From UBA7672 sp963738625 (GTDB taxonomy: Bacteria; Pseudomonadota; Alphaproteobacteria; Caulobacterales; Hyphomonadaceae): DNA of 64,000 bases. How positions within the stretch are numbered: the first letter of the stretch is position 1; each line of letters opens with the position of its first letter. Position numbers and translations under genes: made by a program. A model generated the notes under the pieces. The model ran no database searches and had not been told where the DNA came from. It saw nothing but the letters and a program-made list of their open reading frames with translations. The DNA is taken from contig CAVTXH010000003.1 in the NCBI GenBank assembly GCA_963738625.1, positions 806,001 through 870,000 of the forward strand, given 5' to 3'. Below are positions 36,073-44,648 of the stretch, piece after piece.

Positions 36073-36771
36073 ATGACACAGGGTAGCTACAAGCAGTTCT
36101 GCCCGGTCGCGATGGCGGCCGAGGTTCTGTGCACGCGCTGGACGATCGTGGTGCTGCGCGAGCTGATCGCCGGCACGACCCGTTTCAACGACCTGCGCCG
36201 CGGCGTGCCTCGCATGTCGCCCGCCCTGCTGTCGCAGCGTCTGAAGGAACTCGAGGGCGCCGGCGTTGTACACCGTAAACCCTCGAAGAAGGAGCCCGGC
36301 GTCCACGAATACCACCTCACCGCCGCCGGCGAGGAACTGAAGGATGTGATCATGGGCATGGGCGTCTGGGGCCAGCGCTGGATCAAGAGCGAGCTGTCGC
36401 TGCAGAATCTCGATGTCCAGCTGCTGATGTGGGATATGCGCCGCAACCTGGACCCGACGCCTCTGCCCGAAACGCGCAGCGTGATCAGCTTCCAGTATCC
36501 CGACCAGCCCTCGACGCAGCGGACCTGGTGGCTGCTGGTCGAGCCCGAGACCGGCGCCGACCTCTGCTCCATCGACCCGGGCTTCGACGTCGATCTCTAT
36601 GTCTCGTCCGACCTTCGCACCATGACCGCGATCTGGCTGGGGCGCGAGACCGTGCGCAACGCGCTCGCCTCCAGCCGCCTCCTGCTGACCGGCGACCGCA
36701 AGCTCGCCCGCAACATGCAGTCCTGGCTGGGCCTCAGCCCGTTCGCCAAGGAAAAGAGCCTCGTCGGGTAA
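36073..36771 (+). CDS. HxlR-family regulator with C-terminal extension
   Basis: 232 residues. The N-terminal 110 are a typical HxlR winged helix: FCPVAMAAEVLCTRWTIVVLRELIAG (with the conserved Cys), RFNDLRRGVPRMSPALLSQRLKELE and HEYHLTAAGEEL. The remaining 120 residues form an extra domain (YPDQPSTQRTWWLLVEPE, VDLYVSSDLRTMTAIWLGRE) resembling an SCP2-like lipid- or ligand-binding fold, as in other long HxlR proteins. The ATG at 36073 follows GGGAGACG. It is divergent from the tautomerase/flavoprotein operon and most likely represses it through the paired sites at 35980-36017. Confidence 0.85.
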   Translation: MTQGSYKQFCPVAMAAEVLCTRWTIVVLRELIAGTTRFNDLRRGVPRMSPALLSQRLKELEGAGVVHRKPSKKEPGVHEYHLTAAGEELKDVIMGMGVWGQRWIKSELSLQNLDVQLLMWDMRRNLDPTPLPETRSVISFQYPDQPSTQRTWWLLVEPETGADLCSIDPGFDVDLYVSSDLRTMTAIWLGRETVRNALASSRLLLTGDRKLARNMQSWLGLSPFAKEKSLVG

Positions 36772-36929
36772 CGCCGTCCCAGAAACGCCGCTCCAGTCGG
36801 AATCCGCCCCGGCCGGCAAATCCCCCGGAATCCTTGCACTATTTTCTCGTGCTGCGGCCTTCTGGGCGCTTTTCATCGCCCTCCGATCCGGTTACACGCG
36901 TTGCCGACAACCTGGGGAGAGAGCCTGCA

Positions 36930-37268
36930 ATGGCGCACGCCGAAACCGCACCAAAGGGCCCGATCGTCACGCCGCCGGCCCACACCGACGCCTACATGGA
37001 CATGTCGGCCCGCCGCGGCATGTGGAAGGGCTTCGGAACGCTGACTGCGTGGATGTGCCTGCTCATCCTTGTCGTCGTCGGCTACGCCACCTTCACGCTC
37101 ACCATGGGCGTTCCATGGATCGGCGCCATGATCGGCTTCGCCGTGTTCGGCATCGCCGCCGGCATGCTGATGGGTCTGGGCGGCGCCTGGATCGCCACAG
37201 TGATCGGCCTGTGCGTGCTGGGGGTCTTTATCCAGATCCTCATCTGGCTCGGCTCGTCGCTTTTCTAA
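36930..37268 (+). CDS. aa3-type cytochrome c oxidase subunit IV-like small membrane protein
   Basis: 112 residues with a polar N terminus (DAYMDMSARRGMWKGFGTLTAWMCLL) matching the short alphaproteobacterial aa3-oxidase subunit IV pattern, then three hydrophobic helices where the classic subunit has one. The gene directly precedes pntAA here, an arrangement I know from other alphaproteobacteria. The ATG at 36930 follows GGGGAGAG. A structural or assembly role at the oxidase is inferred from family resemblance only; no other oxidase genes are in the window. Confidence 0.7.
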   Translation: MAHAETAPKGPIVTPPAHTDAYMDMSARRGMWKGFGTLTAWMCLLILVVVGYATFTLTMGVPWIGAMIGFAVFGIAAGMLMGLGGAWIATVIGLCVLGVFIQILIWLGSSLF

Positions 37269-37296
37269 GGCCCCCTTGCTCTGAGCCGGAGAGCCT

Positions 37297-38424
37297 ATGC
37301 ACATCGCAGTCCTCAAGGAGCGCCGCGCCGGTGAAAAGCGCGTCGCCGCGACTGCGGAATCCATCAAGAAACTGATCGGCCTCGGCCATAGCGTCAGCGT
37401 TGAGGCCGGCGCCGGCCTCGCCGCCGGCGTCCGCGACGAGGACTACGCCGCCGCTGGCGCAAAGATCGGCTCGACAGCCGACACGCTCAACGGGGCCGGC
37501 ATCATCTTCAAGGTGCGCGCGCCCGAGGCCGCCGAACTCGCGACCTACCCGAAAGGCGCCGCGCTGGTCGCCCTCCTCGATCCCTACGCCGCCAAGAAAG
37601 AAGCCGCCGCCTGGGCCGCGCAGGGCCTCGTCGCCATCGCGATGGAGTTCGTGCCCCGCATCACCCGCGCCCAGGCGATGGACGTGCTCTCCAGCCAAGC
37701 CAACCTCGCCGGCTACCGCGCAGTGATCGAAGGCTCGCAGATCTACGGCCGCGCCGTGCCGATGATGATGACCGCCGCCGGCACCGTCGCCGCCGCCAAG
37801 ATCTTCGTGATGGGCGCGGGCGTCGCTGGCCTCCAGGCCATCGCCACCGCCCGCCGCCTCGGCGGCATCGTCTCCGCCACCGACGTGCGCCCCGCCGCCA
37901 AGGAACAGGTGGCCTCGCTCGGCGCCAAGTTCATCGCCGTCGAGGACGAGGAGTTCAGGACCGCCGAGACGACCGCCGGCTACGCCAAGCCGATGTCGCC
38001 CGAATATCAGAAGAAGCAGGCCGAACTCGTCGCCAGCCACATCTCCAAGCAGGACATCGTCGTCACCACCGCCCTGATCCCCGGCCGCCCCGCGCCTGTT
38101 CTGGTCACCGAGGCGATGGTGAGGTCCATGCGCCCCGGCTCCGTCGTCGTCGATCTCGCGGTCAGCCAAGGCGGCAACTGCCCGCTGTCGAAACCGGACG
38201 AGGTCGTCGACGTCAACGGCGTGAAAGTCATCGGCTTTACCAACCTGCCCGCGCACGTCGCAGCCGACGCTTCGGCGCTCTATGCCCGCAACCTGCTGGC
38301 CCTGCTTCCCCTCCTCACCGGAGAGGACAAGTCGTTCTCCCCCAAATGGGACGACGAGATCGTCAAGGCTGCTGTGCTCACCCGCGATGGCGCGGTGGTT
38401 CACCCGGCGCTGAAAGATGGCTGA
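37297..38424 (+). CDS. pntAA: NAD(P) transhydrogenase subunit alpha, part 1 (NAD-binding domain I)
   Basis: 375 residues, the length of the separate domain-I subunit in alphaproteobacteria. It starts MHIAVLKERRAGEKRVAATAES and contains the NAD site AAKIFVMGAGVAGLQAIATARRLGGIVSATDVR and the mobile-loop region (EDEEFRTAETTAGYAKPMS). It binds NADH and passes hydride to NADP+ on PntB while protons flow inward through domain II. It is the first enzyme gene of the pnt operon, 28 bases after the oxidase-subunit-like gene, with GAGCCGGAG before the ATG. Confidence 0.95.
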   Translation: MHIAVLKERRAGEKRVAATAESIKKLIGLGHSVSVEAGAGLAAGVRDEDYAAAGAKIGSTADTLNGAGIIFKVRAPEAAELATYPKGAALVALLDPYAAKKEAAAWAAQGLVAIAMEFVPRITRAQAMDVLSSQANLAGYRAVIEGSQIYGRAVPMMMTAAGTVAAAKIFVMGAGVAGLQAIATARRLGGIVSATDVRPAAKEQVASLGAKFIAVEDEEFRTAETTAGYAKPMSPEYQKKQAELVASHISKQDIVVTTALIPGRPAPVLVTEAMVRSMRPGSVVVDLAVSQGGNCPLSKPDEVVDVNGVKVIGFTNLPAHVAADASALYARNLLALLPLLTGEDKSFSPKWDDEIVKAAVLTRDGAVVHPALKDG

Positions 38425-38426
38425 CC

Positions 38427-38633
38427 GTGAGCAAGGCGCTGGGCCTGATGCTGACAATGGTGGGCCTGATACTGGCCTGGTGGTTCGTTCAGATGCTGCT
38501 CGCGCCAGGACCGGCCGGCCTCGAGACGTTCGTGGTCGCCGCCATCGCCGTCGCGATGCTCTCGGTTGGCCTCCGCTACCTCGTAAAGAAGCAGCCGCCC
38601 AAGAAGAAGTCTCCAGAGGGTTCGGGAACATGA
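38427..38633 (+). CDS. Small membrane protein between pntAA and pntAB
   Basis: A 68-residue protein starting at GTG 38427, two bases after the pntAA stop. Two hydrophobic helices (ALGLMLTMVGLILAWWFVQMLL and FVVAAIAVAMLSVGL) are followed by a basic tail RYLVKKQPPKKKSPEG. Its end overlaps the pntAB start (ATGATGA), so translation is coupled across the three frames. I know no named family for it. It may help assemble the transhydrogenase membrane domain. Confidence 0.62.
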   Translation: MSKALGLMLTMVGLILAWWFVQMLLAPGPAGLETFVVAAIAVAMLSVGLRYLVKKQPPKKKSPEGSGT

Positions 38634-39040
38634 TGAAACGCGTCGCCCTTCTTGCCGGTCTGGGCCTCGCCCTCGCAGCGCCCGCCTTCGCCGCCGATGG
38701 CGCCGGAGCGGTCGACCCGCTGATCTTCCGTCTCGCCATCTTCGTGCTGGCGATCTTCGTCGGCTACTACGTCGTCTGGTCGGTGACGCCCGCCCTGCAC
38801 ACCCCGCTGATGGCCGTCACCAACGCCATCTCGTCGGTCATCATCGTCGGCGCGCTGATCGCGGCCGTCTCCGGCTCGGGTCAAGAAATGACGTCCGACC
38901 TCTGGCTGTCGAAAGGCATGGGCGGCGTCGCGGTGGCGCTCGCCGCCGTCAACATCTTCGGCGGCTTCCTCGTCACCCGCCGCATGCTGGCCATGTACAA
39001 GAAGAAAGACAAACCGGCCGCCAAAGCCGGCGTGAAGTGA
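38630..39040 (+). CDS. pntAB: NAD(P) transhydrogenase subunit alpha, part 2 (membrane domain)
   Basis: 136 residues. It opens with a hydrophobic, signal-like segment (ALLAGLGLALAAPAFAA), then DPLIFRLAIFVLAIFVGYYVVWSVTPALHTPLMAVTNAISSVIIVGAL and two more helices, ending in a Lys-rich tail. This is the PntAB part of domain II, which together with PntB forms the proton channel. The segment TPALHTPLMAVTNAIS is the family signature. It starts within the stop of the small upstream gene. Unusually, a dehalogenase gene separates it from pntB. Confidence 0.92.
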   Translation: MMKRVALLAGLGLALAAPAFAADGAGAVDPLIFRLAIFVLAIFVGYYVVWSVTPALHTPLMAVTNAISSVIIVGALIAAVSGSGQEMTSDLWLSKGMGGVAVALAAVNIFGGFLVTRRMLAMYKKKDKPAAKAGVK

Positions 39041-39047
39041 GGCGGCG

Positions 39048-39983
39048 ATGAACACTGCCCGCGAGCATCCGGTATTCGGCCCGGTCGTCCGCACGCCGGA
39101 CGAGCGCTTCGCCAACCTGCCGGGCTGGACCTTCCAGCCAAACTATATCGACGATCTCCCCGGCCGCGAAGGCCTGCGCCTTCACTATGTCGACGAAGGC
39201 CCGCGCAACGCGGATGTCGTCTTCCTTTGTCTGCATGGCGAGCCCAGCTGGTCCTACCTCTACCGCAAGATGCTGCCCGTCTTCGTGGCCGCCGGTCATC
39301 GCGTGGTCGCGCCCGACTGGTTCGGCTTCGGCCGGTCGGACAAGCCGGTGAAGGACGAGGTCTACACGTTCGGCTTCCACCGCGGCACGCTGACTGCCTT
39401 CTTCGAGCGCATGACGCTGAAGAATGTCTGCCTCGTCGTGCAGGACTGGGGCGGCCTCCTCGGCCTCACCCTTCCGAAGGACTATCCGGCAGTTACCCGC
39501 CTGCTCGTCATGAACACCGGCATCGGCACAGGCGCATCGCCCGGCCCTGGCTTCAAGGCCTGGAAGGCCTACGCCGCCGCCAACCCCGACATGGATGTCG
39601 GCGCCCTTATGAAGCGCGGAACGTCCGTCCTCAACGACGCCGAAACCGCCGCCTACAACGCGCCCTTCCCCGGCATTGACTATAAGACCGGCATGCGGCG
39701 CTTCCCTCAGCTTGTGCCCGTCGATCCCTCGATGGAAGGCGTCGACCATGGCCGCGCTTCGGTCGCCTTCCTCAGCCAGCGCTGGACGGGACAGAGCTTC
39801 ATGGCCATCGGCCAGGCCGATCCCGTGCTGGGCGAACCCGTGATGCGCGCACTTCACGCCACGATCCGGAATTGCCCCGAACCGATGCTGATCAAGGATG
39901 GCGGGCACTTCCTGCAGGAATGGGGCGAACCGATCGCCCGGGCGGCGCTCCGGTCCTTCGGGCTGGACCGGGCCGGACATTGA
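39048..39983 (+). CDS. Haloalkane dehalogenase, subfamily I (DhlA-like)
   Basis: 311 residues. The full dehalogenase machinery is visible: HGEPSWSYLYRKM, nucleophile Asp133 followed by halide-binding Trp134 (VVQDWGG), second halide Trp172 in GFKAWKAY, acid Asp258 in QADPVLG and base His287 in GGHFLQEWGE. The cap sequence AYNAPFPGIDYKTGMRRFP resembles that of Xanthobacter DhlA, which places it in subfamily I. It would hydrolyse carbon-halogen bonds of small haloalkanes to alcohols. It begins seven bases after pntAB and ends 16 bases before pntB, so it is cotranscribed with the transhydrogenase. Confidence 0.9.
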   Translation: MNTAREHPVFGPVVRTPDERFANLPGWTFQPNYIDDLPGREGLRLHYVDEGPRNADVVFLCLHGEPSWSYLYRKMLPVFVAAGHRVVAPDWFGFGRSDKPVKDEVYTFGFHRGTLTAFFERMTLKNVCLVVQDWGGLLGLTLPKDYPAVTRLLVMNTGIGTGASPGPGFKAWKAYAAANPDMDVGALMKRGTSVLNDAETAAYNAPFPGIDYKTGMRRFPQLVPVDPSMEGVDHGRASVAFLSQRWTGQSFMAIGQADPVLGEPVMRALHATIRNCPEPMLIKDGGHFLQEWGEPIARAALRSFGLDRAGH

Positions 39984-39999
39984 CGGGACGGGATCCATC

Positions 40000-41412
40000 A
40001 TGAACGCCAACATCGCCGCCCTTCTCTATCTCGCCTCGGGCGTCCTCTTCATCCTCGCCCTGCGCGGCCTCTCCAGCCCCGCGACATCCCAGAAGGGCGC
40101 GCGCAACGGCATCATCGGCATGGCCATCGCCATCGTCACGACGATCTGGATGGCGTGGGAAAACACCGGCGGCCTCGACGCCATCACCATCGCCATCATC
40201 GGCGGCGGCATAGCCGTCGGCGGCGTCATCGGCGCGGTCGTCGCGCAGAAGATCAAGATGACGGCCATGCCGCAGCTGGTCGCCTTCTTCCACTCCCTCG
40301 TCGGCCTCGCCGCCGTCCTCGTCGCCGCCGCCGCGCTCTACGCGCCTGAAAGCTACGGCATCGGCGTCCCCGGCCAGATCCACACCGCTTCGATCATCGA
40401 GCTTTCGCTCGGCTCGGCCATCGGCGCGCTCACCTTCACCGGCTCGGTCATCGCCTTCCTGAAACTCAACGGCAACATGTCCGGCGCCCCGATCATTCTG
40501 CCCGGGCGCCACCTGCTCAACATCGCCCTCGCCGCCGCCATCGTGGCGCTGGTGGTGACGATGATCCAGACCGAGGGCTCGCAGCCCTGGATGTTCCTCA
40601 CGCTCACCGCGCTCGCCCTCATCCTCGGCGTCACGCTCATCATCCCGATCGGCGGGGCGGACATGCCCGTCGTCGTCTCGATGCTGAACTCGTACTCAGG
40701 CTGGGCCGCTGCCGCCCTCGGCTTCACGCTCGAGAACAATGCGCTGATCATCACCGGCAGCTTGGTCGGCTCCTCCGGCGCGATCCTCTCCTACATCATG
40801 TGCAAGGCGATGAACCGCAGCTTCATCTCCGTCATCCTGGGGGGCTTCGGCGGCGAGACTGCGGCGGCCGCAACCGGCGGCCCGGCCAAGCCCGTGAAGA
40901 TCGGCTCGGCGGACGACGCCGCCTTCATCATGAAGAACGCCTCGAAAGTCATCATCGTCCCCGGCTATGGCATGGCCGTCGCCCAGGCCCAGCACGCGCT
41001 GAAGGAGATGGCCGAGAAGCTCAAGGCCGAAGGCGTCGAGGTCGACTACGCCATCCACCCCGTCGCGGGCCGCATGCCCGGCCACATGAACGTGCTGCTC
41101 GCCGAAGCCCAGGTGCCCTACGACGAAGTCCACGAGCTTGAAGACATCAACTCCTCCTTCGCCCAGGCCGACGTCGCCTTCGTCATCGGCGCCAACGACG
41201 TCACCAACCCCGACGCCGAAACCAACACGGCCAGCCCGATCTACGGCATGCCTGTCCTCAAGGTCTGGAACGCCAAGACCGTCTTCTTCATCAAGCGCTC
41301 GCTGGCGTCAGGCTACGCCGGCGTCGAAAACCCGCTCTTCTTCCGCGAGAACACAATGATGCTCCTCGGCGACGCCAAGAAGATGACCGAAGAGATCGTC
41401 AAAGGGCTCTAG
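40000..41412 (+). CDS. pntB: NAD(P) transhydrogenase subunit beta
   Basis: 470 residues. N-terminal membrane domain with nine or so helices, then the cytosolic NADP-binding domain III: VIIVPGYGMAVAQAQHALKEM, HPVAGRMPGHMNVLLAEA, ADVAFVIGANDVTNPDAE and IYGMPVLKVWNAKTVFFIKRS, all hallmark PntB segments. It completes the proton-pumping transhydrogenase with the products of pntAA and pntAB. The ATG at 40000 follows ACGGGACGGGATCC. The sequence is complete, with no sign of damage from the upstream gene insertion. Confidence 0.96.
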   Translation: MNANIAALLYLASGVLFILALRGLSSPATSQKGARNGIIGMAIAIVTTIWMAWENTGGLDAITIAIIGGGIAVGGVIGAVVAQKIKMTAMPQLVAFFHSLVGLAAVLVAAAALYAPESYGIGVPGQIHTASIIELSLGSAIGALTFTGSVIAFLKLNGNMSGAPIILPGRHLLNIALAAAIVALVVTMIQTEGSQPWMFLTLTALALILGVTLIIPIGGADMPVVVSMLNSYSGWAAAALGFTLENNALIITGSLVGSSGAILSYIMCKAMNRSFISVILGGFGGETAAAATGGPAKPVKIGSADDAAFIMKNASKVIIVPGYGMAVAQAQHALKEMAEKLKAEGVEVDYAIHPVAGRMPGHMNVLLAEAQVPYDEVHELEDINSSFAQADVAFVIGANDVTNPDAETNTASPIYGMPVLKVWNAKTVFFIKRSLASGYAGVENPLFFRENTMMLLGDAKKMTEEIVKGL

Positions 41413-41551
41413 CCGCGCCGGATTGATCGTCGCCCTGTTCGCGGCCTATCTGCTCGCCACACAGGGCTAGGTGAAGGGTTTCCGGCCCGGCGGTTAAGCG
41501 CCACGGTCCCCCGCTGGCCTTCCCCCGCCCCCCGCGCTATAGGGCCGCGAC

Positions 41552-42891
41552 ATGGCTACCACCCTCAACCAACCGAAAGTCGGCATCGTTTCGCTCGGCT
41601 GCCCGAAGGCGCTGGTGGACTAGCGAGCGCATCATCACGCGCCTGCGCGCCGAGGGCTACCAGATCGCCGCCGACTTCAAGGGAGCGGACCTCGTCCTGG
41701 TCAACACCTGCGGCTTCCTCGATTCAGCGCGCGACGAAAGCCTCGAGGCGATCGGCGAAGCGCTCAACGAGAACGGCAAGGTCATCGTCACCGGCTGCCT
41801 CGGCGCAGAGGCCAGCGTCATCACCGACCGCCACCCCGGCGTCCTCGCCGTCACCGGCCCGCACCAGTACGAGCAGGTGATGGACGCAGTGCATGACCCA
41901 CCTGCCCGCGCCCGACCATCCCTTCGTGTCGCTGGTGCCCGAGAGCGGCTACCGCCTCACGCCGCGCCACTACGCCTACCTGAAGATTTCCGAAGGCTGC
42001 AACAACCGCTGCTCCTTCTGCATCATCCCGAGCCTGCGCGGAGACCTCGTCTCCCGCCGGATCGATGCGGTGCTTCGCGAAGCCGAACAGCTGGTCAAGG
42101 CCGGCGTGAAGGAACTCCTCGTCATCAGCCAGGACACGTCTGCTTACGGCCTCGACGTGAAATACGCGCCCTACAAATGGCGCGACAAGGAGCGCCAGAC
42201 GCGCTTCAGGGATCTCTGCGAAGGCCTCGGCGAGCTTGGCGTGTGGACCCGCCTCCACTACGTCTACCCCTACCCCCATGTCGACGACGTCATGCCGATG
42301 ATGGCCGACGGCCGCATCCTTCCCTATCTCGACATCCCCTTCCAGCATGCCTCGCCTAACGTGCTGAAGGCAATGAAGCGCCCCGCCAACATCGACAAGA
42401 CGCTCGACCGCATCGGCAAATGGCGCCGCGAAGTGCCGGACCTCGTCCTGCGCTCGTCCTTTATCGTCGGCTTCCCGGGCGAGACCGACGCCGACTTCGA
42501 ACACCTGCTCGACTGGCTCAAGGAAGCGAAGATCGAACGCGCCGGCTGCTTCAAATACGAGAACGTCACCGGCGCCGCCTCCTCCGCGCTCCCCAACCAC
42601 ATTCCCGAAGACGTGAAGGAAGAGCGCTGGCATCGCTTCATGGCGCTGCAGGCCGAGCTGTCCGACGCCCGCTCCAAGTCGATGATCGGCAAGACCATCG
42701 ACGTCCTCATCGACGTGGTCGACGAAGACGGCGCCGTCGGCCGTTCCAAAGCCGACGCCCCCGAGATCGACGGCGAAGTCTTCCTCAGCGAGGCGGCGAA
42801 CCTCAAATCCGGCGACCTCATCAAAGCCATCGTCACCGCCGGCGACCAGTCCGACCTCTGGGCCGACCCCGTCACACAGAGCGGCGGCTGA
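41552..42891 (+). pseudogene. rimO: rimO, ribosomal protein S12 methylthiotransferase, two frameshifts
   Basis: Three frame segments together spell a RimO-like radical-SAM enzyme. Segment 1 (41552-41620) gives MATTLNQPKVGIVSLGCPKA then LVD and meets TAG at 41621; removing the T at 41621 restores SERIITRLRAEGY. Segment 2 continues through NTCGFLDSARDES and VTGCLGAE to AVH, where an extra G at 41895 shifts frame again. Segment 3 (to 42891) carries the iron-sulfur motif CNNRCSFC, SQDTSAYG and the C-terminal TRAM-like domain. Both changes are +1 insertions. All key cysteines survive, so these could be recent mutations, sequencing errors or programmed shifts. RimO normally modifies Asp of S12. Confidence 0.85.
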
Positions 42892-42892
42892 C

Positions 42893-44395
42893 ATGCAGAC
42901 CGCGCCGGACGACGCCACCCGCGTTCTTCTCGGCGCCGAAGCGCCCACGCTGATTGCGCCTCCCGGAGGCTTTCCTCCGCTGGGCGCCCTTGGCCGCATC
43001 ATCAGCGCGGCCTCCATCGACACCGGCCCGACGCTGATGGTTCCAGCAGCACGAGCCCCGGCGCAGCTTGCTCCGGACGCATTCGTTAGCCGCGCCGTCG
43101 ACCCGTCCCAGTGGCGCACGGCGACTGCCGCGCCTCACCCGCCGCTGCCGCCTCTGCCGCGCGGCCACCTGCTGCGCGGCCGCTACGAGATCCTGAAGCC
43201 GCTGGCGCGCGGCGGCTTCTCCTACGTCTATCTCGGCCGTCACGAACGCACCGGCTCGCTGGTCGCCATCAAGGAAGCCTGCCCCACCGATGGCCTGCGC
43301 AATCCCGACGGCTCGATCGACGCCGATCCCGCCGCTCTCGCCCGCCACCGCGAGATGCTGATCACCGAGATCGTCGCCATCGCGAAGTCCAGCCATCCCG
43401 GCGTCGTCCGTATCGACGATGCGTTCGAGGAACTCGGGACGATCTTCCTGGTGATGGAGTATGTCGAAGGCGAATCCCTCAGCCACATGCAGTCGCGCCG
43501 CGGCCGTCTCTCGCTTCCCTCCGTGCAGAAGCTCGCCACGGACCTTATCGAAACCGTCGGCCACCTGCACGCCGCCGACACGCTGCATGGCGACATCAAG
43601 CCGTCCAACGTCATCGTCCGCCCGAGCCTTGCTCCGGTGCTGATCGACTTCGGCACGGCGCTGCGCCTGTCGGACGCTGAATACGCGCACCCTGTCGCCT
43701 CTCCCGGCTATTCGGCGCCGGAGCGTCTGGTCGCGCGCGGCGACATCGGGCCGTGGAGCGACATATACGCCCTCGGCGCAACGCTCTGCGCCTTGCTCAC
43801 CGGCGCGCCGCCTGCCCAAGCCGGCTTCGACCCATCCGCCCTGCCGCCGATGGAAGCCGGCGATTTCGCCGCCGGTCTGCGCGCCGCGCTCGCGCCCAAT
43901 CCCGCCGACCGCCCCCAGACCGCATCCGACTTCGCCCGCGCCCTCGGCCTCGCCGCGCCGGAATCGCTCGCCGGGGAAAAGACCGTCACGACAGAAGCGG
44001 CCTGCTCGCTCTTCATCTCCTATTCGCGTCGCGACGCCGAGATCATCGAGCCGCTGGTGAAAAGCCTGCAGGTGCGCGGCGTGAATCTGTGGATCGACCG
44101 CACCGGCATCGCGCCGGGCCAGGCCTGGGCGCGCGAGATCGCGCGCGGCCTGCGCTCCGCCCGCATCGTGCTGGTCTTTTCATCGCGAAACTCGATGGCG
44201 TCCGCCAACGTGCAGGACGAAATCTATCTCGCCAAAAGCGAGAACAAGCCGCTCGTCGCCGCCCTGCTCGACGACGCCCCCTTCAGCGACGACGTCGCCC
44301 TGTTCCTCACCAAGGCGCAGCACGTCGATGCCCGCTCGCGCTCCCCGGACGCCTTCGTCCGCGACATCACCAATCTCCTGAACGCCGCGGCGTAG
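42893..44395 (+). CDS. Serine/threonine protein kinase fused to a TIR domain
   Basis: 500 residues. About 95 disordered Pro/Ala-rich residues, then a Hanks-type kinase (98-350): Gly loop RGGFSYVYLG, Lys127 in VAIKEA, catalytic loop HGDIKPSN (232-239; Gly replaces Arg of HRD), DFG 252-254, SAPE 274-277. A C-terminal TIR domain (371-495) follows: SLFISYSRRDAEIIEPLV, GVNLWIDRTGIAPGQAW, ARIVLVFSSRNS, with Glu443 (VQDEIYLA) where bacterial TIR NADases carry the catalytic Glu. No membrane helix is seen. It begins two bases after rimO. Signalling or abortive defence by NAD cleavage is possible but unproven. Confidence 0.88.
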   Translation: MQTAPDDATRVLLGAEAPTLIAPPGGFPPLGALGRIISAASIDTGPTLMVPAARAPAQLAPDAFVSRAVDPSQWRTATAAPHPPLPPLPRGHLLRGRYEILKPLARGGFSYVYLGRHERTGSLVAIKEACPTDGLRNPDGSIDADPAALARHREMLITEIVAIAKSSHPGVVRIDDAFEELGTIFLVMEYVEGESLSHMQSRRGRLSLPSVQKLATDLIETVGHLHAADTLHGDIKPSNVIVRPSLAPVLIDFGTALRLSDAEYAHPVASPGYSAPERLVARGDIGPWSDIYALGATLCALLTGAPPAQAGFDPSALPPMEAGDFAAGLRAALAPNPADRPQTASDFARALGLAAPESLAGEKTVTTEAACSLFISYSRRDAEIIEPLVKSLQVRGVNLWIDRTGIAPGQAWAREIARGLRSARIVLVFSSRNSMASANVQDEIYLAKSENKPLVAALLDDAPFSDDVALFLTKAQHVDARSRSPDAFVRDITNLLNAAA

Positions 44396-44425
44396 GCTCG
44401 CCGGCCTTCGTTCGAGCACCCCCCC

Positions 44426-44540
44426 GCTGTCATCCCGGCCGGAAGCGCGCAAGCGCTGGAGAGCCGGGACCCATCGGTCTGCGAGTCCCGATGCCGGGAC
44501 ATGGGTCCCGGATAGCGCTGTGCGCTTCCGGGATGACAGC
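44426..44540. repeat. REP-like nested palindrome 1
   Basis: Outer arms GCTGTCATCCCGG..AAGCGC (44426-44448) and GCGCTTCCGGGATGACAGC (44522-44540) pair apart from a 4-base insertion. Inner arms AGCGCT...CCGGGACCCAT and ATGGGTCCCGGATAGCGCT pair as well. The GTCATCCCGG core is a common dispersed alphaproteobacterial repeat. It directly follows the kinase-TIR gene. Confidence 0.72.
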
Positions 44541-44648
44541 CATGGCGTGGTCAGCATTCTCCCCTCAGCGCGTCATTCTCGGACAAGCGAAGCGCGACCC
44601 GAGAATCCTGTCTTGAGTTCGTGGAACCGCCCGTCCCCCGACCGCTCA

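Noticed and set aside
41421..41471. Short hydrophobic frame (LIVALFAAYLLATQG) after pntB
   Set aside because: Only about 15 codons from a TTG without a ribosome site; too short to support.
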